Assembly (NCBI GenBank): GCA_023451825.1
Contig: JAEXYA010000011.1
Location: 1 to 64,000, forward strand
DNA length: 64,000 nt
Reading direction: 5' to 3'
Source of the DNA: Pseudomonadota bacterium
Lineage (GTDB): Bacteria > Pseudomonadota > Alphaproteobacteria > Rhizobiales > Xanthobacteraceae
The notes under the pieces were generated by a model, which worked only from the letters and a program-made list of their open reading frames with translations, ran no database searches and was not told where the DNA came from. Position numbers and translations under genes: made by a program. Below, one piece after another: positions 27,540-37,600 of the stretch; position 1 is the first letter of the stretch, and every line of letters begins with the position of its first letter.

Positions 27540-29030
27540 TCACGGTTTGCGGAGGAAATAGTCATCGCCGCCCAGAGAACCGTAGACAAAAGGCTCCTGA
27601 GCCTGTGCGGTGGCCGCCATCACATCATCGCGAACCAGGCCGAAAAACTTGCGGATTTCGACGCCCGGCTTGCTCATGTTCCGGATCAAAGCTGCTGCAA
27701 ACGGGCTGTTGGCCTGCCCGGCCACCCCGTCCGATGCGACCTGCCCGGCTTTCGCCGCGTAAGCCACGAGCGTCGCGCTGGATTCAGGCTCAATCCGGGC
27801 GAGTCCCCTGCCCACAGATCGGCTCGCCACCGTTTTCGCCATATCACGGAGGAACGGATTGTCGCGGCAGGCGTCCAGAATGACCAGCCGTAGCTTTCGT
27901 GCGCTTTCCACGCTTGCAAGCACTGAGTCGAGCGGCACTGCCTCGAATTGAACGGAACGGTCGGTTTTCAGCTTGGCATCGACGGGGATAAGGTAATTGG
28001 TGCCGCTCACCTCGATCCCGTGGCCGGCGTAGTAGACCACCGCCCAATCCGCCTGAGACGCTTCGACCGAGAATGCATTGAGCTTTTCGCGCATGGCGGC
28101 GGCATTCAGGTCATTATCGAGATGCACGGTCTTGAAGCCAGCGGCGCGGAGCGCGTCGGCGACGACTTTGGCATCGCTGCCCGGGTTCGGCAGTCTCGGA
28201 ACCGACGCATAGGCGCCATTGCCGATCACCAGCGCAACGCGAGTTTCGCCCCCAGGTGCGTCCTGTGCGATCACTGCCGGGGTGGGATCAACGGGATTTG
28301 GGGCGGCGGTCACAACGGGCGCTGCGGCTTTGGCCGGAGCGACTTTGGAGGCCGCTGCGAAACCCGTGGCGCGCTCGCGTGCCTCAGCCATTTCGCGTGG
28401 GGTCACCGAGGCTGGATCGACCCGCCCCGCCTGGGCGAAATCCGCCTTTGCCTTATCGCTTTGCCCGATCTGCTCATAGGCCATGCCCCGCGCGACAAAG
28501 GTCTTGCCGGCACGCGGGTCCATCCGTGCCGACTCGTTCAGATTGGTGAAAGCGCGCTCGACATCGCCCTTGCCCTGATAGGCCACGCCGCAGACGCGGT
28601 ACGCGACCGCATTGCGCGGATTGACGCGAATGATCGCATTGCAATCATCCAGCGCCTTGTCGAATTCGCCGTTCTTCGAATAGGCGGAAGCACGGTTGAG
28701 GACGGTTACGGTGTCATTCTGCCCGAGGCCGATCGCCTGGGTGTAGTCTTTGATCGCCTCGTCATACTTCCTGATCTGGAAGTAGACAGCGCCGCGGTTG
28801 GAATAAGCCAGTGCGGAATTCGGATGGCGACGAATGATATCGTCGAGCGCCGAGAGCGTGCGCTGGTAATCGCCCTTCTTGAAGTGAGACAGAGCCGCAT
28901 TGTTGGCCCGCGCCACGGACGCATTGTTCTCGGGGACCTGCCGGATCGTCTGGGCCATCGCCGGAGATGTCGTGGTGAGGACGGCCAAGGCCGCTGCAAT
29001 GACCAACCGCCGAAGCCCGATATGTACCAT
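27540..29030 (-). CDS. Exported TPR / caspase-fold (peptidase C14) protein
   Basis: A 496-residue protein with a Sec signal peptide (cleavage after AMA, about 26), five or so TPR repeats (about 40-215), a proline/alanine linker (about 225-258) and a caspase-like p20 domain (about 262-495). The catalytic dyad is intact: His337 in YYAGHGIE and Cys388 in ILDACRDNP. This puts a potentially active metacaspase-type protease, with a protein-protein interaction module, in the periplasm. Substrate and activation are unknown. A second exported caspase-fold protein is at 51082. Confidence 0.9.
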   Translation of the reverse strand: MVHIGLRRLVIAAALAVLTTTSPAMAQTIRQVPENNASVARANNAALSHFKKGDYQRTLSALDDIIRRHPNSALAYSNRGAVYFQIRKYDEAIKDYTQAIGLGQNDTVTVLNRASAYSKNGEFDKALDDCNAIIRVNPRNAVAYRVCGVAYQGKGDVERAFTNLNESARMDPRAGKTFVARGMAYEQIGQSDKAKADFAQAGRVDPASVTPREMAEARERATGFAAASKVAPAKAAAPVVTAAPNPVDPTPAVIAQDAPGGETRVALVIGNGAYASVPRLPNPGSDAKVVADALRAAGFKTVHLDNDLNAAAMREKLNAFSVEASQADWAVVYYAGHGIEVSGTNYLIPVDAKLKTDRSVQFEAVPLDSVLASVESARKLRLVILDACRDNPFLRDMAKTVASRSVGRGLARIEPESSATLVAYAAKAGQVASDGVAGQANSPFAAALIRNMSKPGVEIRKFFGLVRDDVMAATAQAQEPFVYGSLGGDDYFLRKP

Positions 29031-29256
29031 TGGTGATCCGCCCCTTTCCGATACCGCTCCAACTTAGTGTCGGGATTCATGGCATTGGCGAGGCAGTACG
29101 GCCATACCGAAATGCTCGCCAATTGCACCAGCGCGCATCCCGACTTCGTTACCGGGCACGGTGAACCATCCGGAGGTTGCGGAGCCTAATGGGCTCTCCG
29201 CCGGCTTGCCGATGACGGCCCGATGCCGGCCAATCACAATCCAAGAGGATGACGAA

Positions 29257-29637
29257 ATGATCGGATCGCTGATGATCTGCGTGAGCGCTGTCGTATTGCT
29301 GGTCGGCATGGTGGCCGGCATCGCCATGGGGATCAAACAGGACTTTTTGCTCTCGCCCGCCCATGCCCATCTCAATCTGGTCGGCGGCGTGCTGCTGTTC
29401 GTGTTCGGACTGTATTACCGCGTGGTCCCCGCGGTCGGTCATAGCCTGCTGGCGCGGATCCAGGGCTGGCTCCATATCGTGGGCGGGCTGATGTTCCCGA
29501 TCGGGATTGGCATTACCCTTTTGGCCAACCACGCCTATATGGCGGTTCCCATCATCGGCTCGCTGATCATGCTCGCGGCCATGGTGCTTTTCGTGGTGAT
29601 CGTGCTACGCACCGAGCGCGCCGCCGCCGTGGCCTAA
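29257..29637 (+). CDS. Small four-helix membrane protein of unknown function
   Basis: A 126-residue protein with four hydrophobic segments (about 3-24, 38-56, 70-90, 95-116). A histidine-rich patch AHAHLNLVGG at the start of helix 2 recalls heme-ligating helices of oxidase subunit I or NnrS-like proteins, but no family was firmly recognised. The ATG at 29257 follows an AGAGG ribosome site; an earlier ATG-like start at 29161 would add 32 non-hydrophobic residues and is unlikely. Confidence 0.75.
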   Translation: MIGSLMICVSAVVLLVGMVAGIAMGIKQDFLLSPAHAHLNLVGGVLLFVFGLYYRVVPAVGHSLLARIQGWLHIVGGLMFPIGIGITLLANHAYMAVPIIGSLIMLAAMVLFVVIVLRTERAAAVA

Positions 29638-29747
29638 GCCCGGCGCCACCGGCCCGTTAGCCCATGAACAGCCCAGTCGTGGCATAGTCTCAACAACGAT
29701 TCGCCGCGACATGCCGCGGCGACGCATCAGACAAGACTTCAAGACAT

Positions 29748-31793
29748 ATGGCCAAGGCACTGAAACCGAAAGATAAAGCCGACCTCTTTGGATCGGCCGC
29801 CGCGAAATCCGCCGCCCCTGCCAAGGCTGCCCCGAAGGCAGCAAATGCGGAGGCCGGCTACACTGCTGCCGACATTGAGGTCCTCGAAGGCCTTGAACCC
29901 GTTCGCCGACGGCCGGGCATGTATATCGGCGGAACCGACGAAAAGGCGCTTCACCACCTGTTCGCCGAAGTGATCGACAACTCGATGGACGAGGCGCTGG
30001 CAGGCCACGCGACCTTCATCGAGGTGGAACTCACCGGCGACGGCTTCCTGACGGTCTCGGACAATGGCCGCGGTATCCCGATCGATCCGCATCCGAAACA
30101 CCCGAAAAAGTCGGCGCTCGAAGTCATCATGTGTACGCTGCATGCGGGCGGCAAGTTCGACTCGAAGGTCTACGAGACCTCGGGCGGCCTGCACGGCGTC
30201 GGCGTGTCCGTCGTCAATGCCCTCTCCTCGCTTTGCGAGGTCGAGGTCGCGCGCAACCAGCAGCTCTACAAGATGACCTTTGCCCGCGGCATCCCGCAGG
30301 GCAAGCTGCAGGAACTCGGCAAGGTCCACAACCGCCGCGGCACCCGCGTGCGCTTCAAACCCGATACCGACATCTTCGGCGCCAAGGCCCATTTCAAGCC
30401 GCAGCGCCTGTTCAAGATGGCGCGCTCGAAGGCCTATCTGTTTGGCGGCGTCGAGATCCGCTGGAAATGCGATCCCGAACTGCTGAAGGGCATCGAGGAC
30501 ACCCCGCCGGAAGCCACCTTCCACTTCCCGGGCGGCCTGAAGGACTATCTGGCGGCGGCGATCCATGCCGATACCCTGGTCCATCCGGAGATCTTCTCCG
30601 GCAAGTCCGGCCGCAACGGCTCCCACGGCGCCTGCGAATGGGCCGTCGCCTGGACCGCGGATGCCGACGGTTTCATGGCCTCCTATACCAACACCGTCCC
30701 GACGCCGGACGGCGGCACGCATGAATCCGGCATGCGCAGTGCCATGCTGCGCGGCCTCAAGGACCATGCCGAGCGCGTCGGCCAAGGCAAGCGCGCCGGC
30801 ACCATCACGTCGGAAGACGTGATGGTCGGCGCCGCCGTGATGCTGTCGGTGTTCGTGCGCGAGCCGGAGTTCCAAGGCCAGACCAAGGACCGCCTCGCCA
30901 CCGCCGAAGCGCAGAAGATCGTTGAACAGGCCATCAAGGATCCGTTCGATCACTGGCTCTCGGGCAATCCGGTACAGGCCAACAAGCTGCTCGAATTCGT
31001 GCTGGAACGCGCCGACGAGCGCCTGCGCCGCCGCGCCGAAAAGGAAACCTCGCGCAAGACCGCGGTGAAGAAACTGCGCCTGCCCGGCAAGCTCGCCGAC
31101 TGCACCAATACCGCGACCGAGGGCTCGGAACTGTTCATCGTCGAGGGTGACTCGGCAGGCGGCAGCGCCAAGCAGGCGCGCGACCGCAAGACCCAGGCCA
31201 TCCTGCCTTTGCGCGGAAAAATCCTGAACGTCGCCTCGGCGACCAAGGACAAGCTGACGGCCAATACCCAGCTCGCCGACCTCATGCAGGCGATCGGCTG
31301 CGGCACCGGCGCGCATTATCGCGAAGAAGACCTGCGCTATTCGCGCGTGATCATCATGACCGACGCCGACGTCGATGGCGCGCATATCGCATCATTGCTG
31401 ATCACCTTCTTCTACCGGCAGATGCCGAAGCTGATCGACGAGGGCCATCTCTATCTCGCGGTACCCCCGCTCTATCGCCTCACCCATGGCAGCAAGACGG
31501 TCTATGCCCGCGACGAGGCGCATCGCGACGCGCTGTTAAAGAGCGAATTCAACGCCAATGCCAAGGTCGATATCGGACGCTTCAAAGGCCTCGGCGAGAT
31601 GATGCCGGCGCAGTTGAAGGAAACCACAATGGATCCGTCGCGCCGCACGCTGCTGCGCGTACAACTCCTGCCCGATGATCGCGAAGGCACGGCGGATTCC
31701 GTCGAGCGCCTGATGGGCACCAAGGCCGAAGCCCGTTTCGCCTTCATCTCGGACAAGGCGGAATTCGCCAGCGACGAGCTCCTGGACGTCTGA
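29748..31793 (+). CDS. parE: DNA topoisomerase IV subunit B
   Basis: ATPase subunit that, with ParC, decatenates daughter chromosomes. The 681-residue protein has an alanine/lysine-rich N-terminal extension (about 1-40), the GHKL ATPase domain (EVIDNSMDEA, SDNGRGIPID, GGLHGVGVSVVNALS), the transducer domain, and the TOPRIM domain (FIVEGDSAGGSAKQARDR, LPLRGKILNV, IMTDADVDGAHI). Length and sequence fit ParE rather than GyrB. Confidence 0.95.
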   Translation: MAKALKPKDKADLFGSAAAKSAAPAKAAPKAANAEAGYTAADIEVLEGLEPVRRRPGMYIGGTDEKALHHLFAEVIDNSMDEALAGHATFIEVELTGDGFLTVSDNGRGIPIDPHPKHPKKSALEVIMCTLHAGGKFDSKVYETSGGLHGVGVSVVNALSSLCEVEVARNQQLYKMTFARGIPQGKLQELGKVHNRRGTRVRFKPDTDIFGAKAHFKPQRLFKMARSKAYLFGGVEIRWKCDPELLKGIEDTPPEATFHFPGGLKDYLAAAIHADTLVHPEIFSGKSGRNGSHGACEWAVAWTADADGFMASYTNTVPTPDGGTHESGMRSAMLRGLKDHAERVGQGKRAGTITSEDVMVGAAVMLSVFVREPEFQGQTKDRLATAEAQKIVEQAIKDPFDHWLSGNPVQANKLLEFVLERADERLRRRAEKETSRKTAVKKLRLPGKLADCTNTATEGSELFIVEGDSAGGSAKQARDRKTQAILPLRGKILNVASATKDKLTANTQLADLMQAIGCGTGAHYREEDLRYSRVIIMTDADVDGAHIASLLITFFYRQMPKLIDEGHLYLAVPPLYRLTHGSKTVYARDEAHRDALLKSEFNANAKVDIGRFKGLGEMMPAQLKETTMDPSRRTLLRVQLLPDDREGTADSVERLMGTKAEARFAFISDKAEFASDELLDV

Positions 31794-31843
31794 GGCTTCG
31801 CACGCCTGACGAAACCGATGACGGGGACGCGCGTATATCGCAC

Positions 31844-32035
31844 ATGCGCGCGCCTCTGCTCACCCTCGGCATTCTCTCGGTCCTGGTCGGCCTGCTCTGG
31901 ATCGGCCAGGGCACAGGTATTGTGCCTTGGCCGCGGTCGAGCTTCATGATCAACCAGATGCCCTGGGCCTATTACGGCGCCGCGCTGGCCGCGATCGGTG
32001 TCGGATTGACCGGCTACGCATTGTCACGGCCCTGA
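31844..32035 (+). CDS. Small membrane protein of unknown function
   Basis: A 63-residue protein with two hydrophobic helices (about 5-27 and 40-60) separated by a short loop PWPRSSFMINQMPW. It starts with ATG 51 bases downstream of parE, so it may be read from the same transcript. The hydrophobic pattern, in-frame fit and normal codon use suggest a real gene, without a known function. Confidence 0.6.
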   Translation: MRAPLLTLGILSVLVGLLWIGQGTGIVPWPRSSFMINQMPWAYYGAALAAIGVGLTGYALSRP

Positions 32036-32125
32036 TCGCTTAGCCTCTTTCCTCCCGCTCCTACTCTTGCGATGATCCCATCAGGCGCGCCGCAGAATGC
32101 GCCGATAACGAATGGGGTGGATCGC

Positions 32126-32896
32126 GTGACAAATCAGCTTTTCGATCTCAAGGGCCATGTAGCCATTGTCACGGGTGGCAATACCGGCATCGGGCTTGCG
32201 ATGGCGCGTGGACTGGCAGAGGCCGGTGCGGCGATCGCCATCGCCGATCGCAATGCCGATAACTCAGCCGATGCGAAAGCATCTCTCGAACGCGACGGTC
32301 ATCAGGTGCTCGCCTGCATCACCGACGTGACTGACCCCGCCTCCGTTGCGAACATGGTCGCGGCGACACAGGAGCGCTTCGGCCGCATCGACATTCTCAT
32401 CAACAATGCCGGCATCAGCATCGCAGCGCCGCTGGAGGACATGTCCATCAGCGACTGGCAGACGGTGATCGACGTTAACATGACTGCACCGTTCATTTGC
32501 GCGCAGGCTGTCTATCCCGCGATGAAAACTGCGGGCCGCGGTAAGATCATCAACATCGCCTCAGTGTTGGCGCAGCTCGGTGCAGGCGGTGCAGCGAATT
32601 ACGCGTCCAGCAAAGGCGGCATCCTGCAATTCACGCGCGCGCTCGCCACCGCGTGGGCTGCCGATAATATCCAGAGCAATGCCATCCTGCCCGGCTGGAT
32701 CGATACCGACCTGACCATTCGCGCCCGTGAACGCGTGCCCGAGTTGCACAACCGGATCCTGGCGCGCGTCCCGGCCGCGCGCTGGGGACGGCCCGACGAC
32801 CTCGTCGGCGCAGCGGTCTTTCTCGCCAGCGCCGCGTCGAATTTCGTCAATGGCGCTGCGTTGAGCGTCGATGGCGGCTTCTCCATACAAGGCTGA
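32126..32896 (+). CDS. Short-chain dehydrogenase/reductase (tandem copy 1)
   Basis: A classical SDR of 256 residues: TGGNTGIG cofactor loop (about 16-23), NNAG (about 93-96), catalytic Ser146, Tyr159 and Lys163 (YASSK). The GTG at 32126 follows GGGGTGG and gives a protein that aligns without gaps to the next gene; an ATG at 32072 would add 18 residues. The closest familiar families are 2-deoxy-D-gluconate 3-dehydrogenase (KduD) and glucose dehydrogenase-like SDRs. The substrate is not known. Confidence 0.88.
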   Translation: MTNQLFDLKGHVAIVTGGNTGIGLAMARGLAEAGAAIAIADRNADNSADAKASLERDGHQVLACITDVTDPASVANMVAATQERFGRIDILINNAGISIAAPLEDMSISDWQTVIDVNMTAPFICAQAVYPAMKTAGRGKIINIASVLAQLGAGGAANYASSKGGILQFTRALATAWAADNIQSNAILPGWIDTDLTIRARERVPELHNRILARVPAARWGRPDDLVGAAVFLASAASNFVNGAALSVDGGFSIQG

Positions 32897-32916
32897 TTTC
32901 GGAAGAGGACGGCACC

Positions 32917-33687
32917 ATGAACAAAGGACTGTTCGATCTCACCGGCCGCGTGGCCATCGTCACCGGCGGCAATGGCGGAATCGGCCTCGGCATGGCCCGC
33001 GGACTTGCAGCGGCCGGCGCGTCGATCGTCGTTGCCGGGCGCAATCAGGCCAAATCGGAAGCCGCGGTCACCGAGCTCGCAACCAGCGGCGTCAAGGCGA
33101 TCGCATTGAGCGTCGATGTGAATGACACCGCCTCCGTGAAAGCCATGGTCGCCGCGACGCTCAAAGCATGTGGCCGGATCGATATCCTCATCAACAATGC
33201 CGGCATCAATATCCGCAAGCCGCCGCATGAGATCTCGCTCGATGAATGGAACGAGGTCATCAAGACAAACCTGACCAGCGCCTTCGTCGCCTCACAGGCC
33301 GTACAGCCTGCGATGAAGGAGGCCGGCGGCGGCAAGATCATCAATATCGGATCGATGCTGTCGATCTTCGGCGCCAGCTTTGCGCCGGCCTATGCAGCCA
33401 GCAAAGGCGGCATCGTGCAATTCACGCGCTCTTGCGCCATCGCATGGGCGCCGGACAACATTCAGTGCAATGCCGTGCTGCCGGGCTGGATCGACACCGA
33501 ACTGACGCAGAATGCACGGCGCGAAGTCGATGGCCTCCATGATCGCGTGCTCGCGCGTTCGCCATCTGGCCGCTGGGGCGCACCGGATGACTTTGCCGGG
33601 ATTGCGGTGTTTCTCGCATCGCGCGCGTCAGACTTCGTCACCGGCGCAGCCATTCCGGTGGATGGCGGCTTCTCGGTGCAAGGGTAG
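32917..33687 (+). CDS. Short-chain dehydrogenase/reductase (tandem copy 2)
   Basis: A 256-residue paralogue of the preceding gene: TGGNGGIG, NNAG, Ser146, Tyr159, Lys163 (YAASK) at the same positions, and the same VDGGFSVQG end. It starts 20 bases after the first gene's stop, so the pair is an operon. Side chains around the active site differ (Phe/Ala for Gly/Ala before the Tyr), so the two may handle different substrates or form a mixed tetramer. Confidence 0.88.
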   Translation: MNKGLFDLTGRVAIVTGGNGGIGLGMARGLAAAGASIVVAGRNQAKSEAAVTELATSGVKAIALSVDVNDTASVKAMVAATLKACGRIDILINNAGINIRKPPHEISLDEWNEVIKTNLTSAFVASQAVQPAMKEAGGGKIINIGSMLSIFGASFAPAYAASKGGIVQFTRSCAIAWAPDNIQCNAVLPGWIDTELTQNARREVDGLHDRVLARSPSGRWGAPDDFAGIAVFLASRASDFVTGAAIPVDGGFSVQG

Positions 33688-33699
33688 TCGCGGAGCGTC

Positions 33700-34542
33700 C
33701 TACTTCTCCGCGAACAGCGCTCGCGCATTGCCGTGGGCGATCTTCTTTGCGATCACAGGCGGCAATTGCGCCAGCCAGGCGCGATAGCCAGCGATGATGT
33801 CATCATAGCTCGCCCAGCGCTCCGGCACCCACGTGTCCGAGCCGACGAGGAAACGATCCGGATAGGTTTCGAACAGTTTTAGCCATTCCGGCGTCAGCTT
33901 GCCTGATCCATCGACGATGCCGCTGCGATAGGACAGCTCGCCCCACAGTTTCGGATATTTTGCGAGCATCGCAGCGACGCGATCCGGGCCGAGGCTGAAG
34001 CCGGTATGAGCCCAGATGATCTGCGCCTTCGGATTGTGCCGCATCAGGATTTCGACGGCTTCGGCATCTGCATGGGCATGCAGATAGAGATTCTTTTCGA
34101 CGGCGAAATCGACCGTCTTCTTCACCATTTCGGTGTCGGCTGCCCGGCCGGTGAGGTGGAATTCGCCGACGCCGCGATAATAGCCGCGCTTGTATTCGTC
34201 CTGGACGAGATCGAAGATGACGGGATCGTTGAACCACGATCCGATATCCGCGCGAATGCGATAGGGCCGGATGAACGGCACGACCTGTAGGCCGCCAGCC
34301 TTGCGTTCCGTCTGCTTGTCCATCAGCACATGGGTGCCGGTGTTCGGACGACTGGTGGCGAGAATGCCGGTGACACGGTTGCGTTTGAACACCTCCAGCA
34401 CTTCGTCGGGCTGGTAATAGGGCTTCGGCTCCCAATTGTAATGCATGTGGGCGTCGAAGATTTCGATACGATCATCGGCGCGCGCGGGTGCGGACAGCAG
34501 CATTGCAAGGATGGCTGATGCGGTGAAAGCCCGGATCGACAT
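33700..34542 (-). CDS. Exported amidohydrolase (TIM-barrel metal-dependent hydrolase)
   Basis: A 280-residue protein with a Sec signal (MSIRAFTASAILAMLLSAPARA, cleaved before DDR). The metal motif FDAHMHY (HxH) is near the mature N-terminus, and later residues LHAHADAEA, IWAHTGFS and LVGSDTW complete an Amidohydro_2-type site. Export of this fold is unusual but recurs in proteobacteria. It is convergent with the SDR pair, whose stop is 12 bases away; the natural substrate is not evident. Confidence 0.82.
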   Translation of the reverse strand: MSIRAFTASAILAMLLSAPARADDRIEIFDAHMHYNWEPKPYYQPDEVLEVFKRNRVTGILATSRPNTGTHVLMDKQTERKAGGLQVVPFIRPYRIRADIGSWFNDPVIFDLVQDEYKRGYYRGVGEFHLTGRAADTEMVKKTVDFAVEKNLYLHAHADAEAVEILMRHNPKAQIIWAHTGFSLGPDRVAAMLAKYPKLWGELSYRSGIVDGSGKLTPEWLKLFETYPDRFLVGSDTWVPERWASYDDIIAGYRAWLAQLPPVIAKKIAHGNARALFAEK

Positions 34543-34569
34543 GTTGGCGTTTCCATTTCGATGAAGGAT

Positions 34570-34658
34570 GTAGGGTGGGCAAAGCGCAGCGTGCCCACCT
34601 CAACCAGCCGTGCAGGTAAAGGTGGGCACGGCGCCAAGCGCCTTTGCCCACCCTACAA
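34570..34658. repeat. Intergenic palindromic repeat, family E (complete copy)
   Basis: GTAGGGTGGGCAAAGCGC ... GTGCCCACCT at the left pair with AGGTGGGCAC ... GCGCCTTTGCCCACCCTAC at the right. It ends 2 bases before the stop codon of the RND permease gene. Confidence 0.9.
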
Positions 34659-34660
34659 GA

Positions 34661-37600
34661 TTACTCCGCCGCGACGACGCGCGGTCGGCCGTCCTGCTCG
34701 TCATCGACGATTTGCGGCTGCAACTTGCGCTTCAGCTTGATGTCGATGCGATCGAGATAAATGTAGATCACCGGCGTGATGTACAGGGTCAGCAACTGCG
34801 ACAGACAGAGGCCGCCGACCACGGCAACGCCGAGGGGCTGACGCAATTCGGCGCCGGCGCCGGCACCGATGGCGATCGGCAGCGTGCCGAAGATGGCCGC
34901 GAAGGTGGTCATCATGATCGGTCGGAAACGCAACAGCGCGGCTTCGCGGATAGCGTGCTCCGCGGACAGGCCGACGCGACGGCGCTCCAGCGCAAAGTCC
35001 ACCATCATGATGGCGTTCTTCTTCACGATGCCCACCAGCATCACGATGCCGATCATGGCGATGACTGACATCTCCATCTTGAACAGCATCAGTGTCAGGA
35101 TCGCACCAATGCCGGCGGATGGCAGGCCGGAGATGATCGTGATCGGATGGATGAAGCTCTCATAAAGGATGCCGAGGATCACGAAGGCCGCAAACACGGC
35201 CGCAAGGATCAGCACGCCCTGCCCGCGCAACGAATCCTGGAACACCTGTGCGGTACCGGAGAAGCCGGTAGCAATCGTCACCGGCAGCTTGCTGTCGCTT
35301 TCGATCTTCGTGATCTGATCCACCGCATAGCCGAGCGAGTAGCCGGGCTGCAGATTGAAGGAGATCGTCACCGCAGGCTGCTGACCCTGATGGTTGATCT
35401 GCAGCGGTCCCACCGTCGGCACCAGTTTTGCCACCGCGCTGAGCGGAATGGTCTGATTGGCCGAGGTCTTCATATAGAGTTTCGACAGATCGCTCGGATC
35501 GACGCGGAACTGCGGCTGCGCTTCGAGGATGATCTGATAGTCGTTGGTCGGCGTGTAGATGGTGCCGATCTGCCGCGCGCCGAAGGCGTTGTAGAGCTGG
35601 TTGCGGACCTGATCGACGGTGATGCCGTAGACCGCGGCCTTCTCGCGGTCGATATCGACCGTCATCTGCGGGTTCTTGATGTAGAGGTCCGTCGTCACAT
35701 CAAGCAGGCCCGGCACCTTGGAGATCGCCTCGCGCATTTCCGGCGCGAGTCGATACAATTGCTCGGTGTCGCTGCTCTGCAGGACGTATTGATACTGGCT
35801 CTTCGACGGGCGGCCGCCGATGTTCAGATTCTGGATACTCTGGAAGAACGCCTGCAGACCAGGCACTGCCGTCGCCTTTTGGCGCAGACGCGCCATCACG
35901 ATCGGCGCCGCTTCGCGCTCCTTCTTCGGCTTCAGCGCCACGAACAGGCGTCCGTAATTCGCGGTCGCGTTCGGGCCGCCGGAGCCCACGGTGGAGTTGA
36001 TATACTCAACGGCCGGGTCGGACTTCAGCACATCGACCAGCGCGGCCTGCCTTGCCTTCATGGCCTCGAACGACGTATCGGTGGCGGCCTCGGTAATACC
36101 TGTGAGGAAGCCGGTGTCCTCCTGCGGGAAAAACCCCTTCGGCACGATCATGTAAAGCCACACGGTGCCGGCGAGCGTGGCGAGCGTCACCGCCAGCATC
36201 ACCGACTTGTAGGCCAGCACGCGGTCCAGCGACCACTCATAGGCCCGCAGCCAGGCCGCGAACATGCGCTCGAACAGGCGCAGGACGATGTTTTCCTTGT
36301 GATTGGGATCGTGTGCCCGCAGCACGCGCGCGCAAAGCATCGGCGTCAATGTCAGCGACACGAAGCCAGACACGACGATCGCGACCGAGATCGTCACCGC
36401 GAATTCACGGAAGACGCGGCCGACGATGCCGCCCATCAGCAGCACCGGAATGAACACAGCGATCAGCGAGAAGGTGATCGAGATGATCGTGAAACCGATC
36501 TCGCGGGCGCCTTTCAGCGCTGCCTCGAATGGCTGCATGCCGCGCTCGATGTGGCGGACGATGTTCTCCAACATGACAATCGCGTCGTCGACCACAAAGC
36601 CGACCGACAGCGTCATGGCGAGGAGGGTCATGTTGTTGATGGAGTAATCCAGCATATACATGACGGCACAGGTGCCAAGGATCGAGATCGGCACCGCCAG
36701 CGCAGGAATGAACGTGGCTGAAGCCGAGCGCAGGAACAGGAAGATGACGATGATCACCAACACCACGGCGATCAGCAGCGTTTCCTCGACGTCCGCCACT
36801 GCTTCACGCACCGAGATCGAGCGGTCCATCATCATATTGACCTCGACCGAAGCCGGGATCTGCGCCCGCAGAGAAGGCAGCCGCTCGCGCACTGCATCGA
36901 CCACGGCGACGGTGTTCGCATCGGGCTGCTTTTGGATCGCCAGCACGATGGCGCGTTCGCCGTTCAGCCAGGTACCGACCTTGTCGTTCTCGACGGCATC
37001 ATAAATCTTTGCGACTTCGTTGAGCTTGACCGGCGAGCCGTTGCGCCAGGCAACAACGATCTGGCTGTAATCGGCGGCCTTGGTCATCTGGCCGGAGGCC
37101 TGCAACGAGATATCCTGCTTCGGCCCGTTCAGCGTACCGACCGGCGTCGATGAATTCGCCCGCGAAACGGCAGTGCGGATGTCTTCCAGTGAAAGCCCGC
37201 GCGCAGCGGCAGCTTCGGGATCGGCCTGGACTCGGATGGCGAATTTTTGGGTGCCATAGATGAGCACCTGAGCAACGCCGGGAATTTGTGACAGCGCCTG
37301 CCCGATGGTGATGTCGCCGAATTCGTTGACCGCCGACAGCGGCAGCGTCGATGAACTCAGCGCGACGAACAGGACCGGAAAGTCACCGGGGTTCACTTTG
37401 CGGAAGCTCGGCGGGATCGTCATCTCGATCGGCAGGCGACGCTGCGCGATGGTCAGCGCGGTCTGTACGTCGAGCGCGGCCGCGTCGATGCTGCGGTTGA
37501 GATCGAACTGGATGGTGATCTGCGTCGTGCCCTGGGACGACGACGACGACATCGACGAGATGCCGGCAATCGTCGATAGCTGGCGCTCGATCACACCGGC

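Noticed and set aside
29739..31385. 548-codon open frame antisense to parE
   Set aside because: It is a shadow frame of a strongly conserved gene; the GC-rich third positions of parE keep the opposite frame open. No domain or start signal is seen.
35147..36721. 524-codon open frame antisense to the RND permease
   Set aside because: His/Arg/Asp-rich composition typical of a shadow frame; the permease itself is unmistakable.
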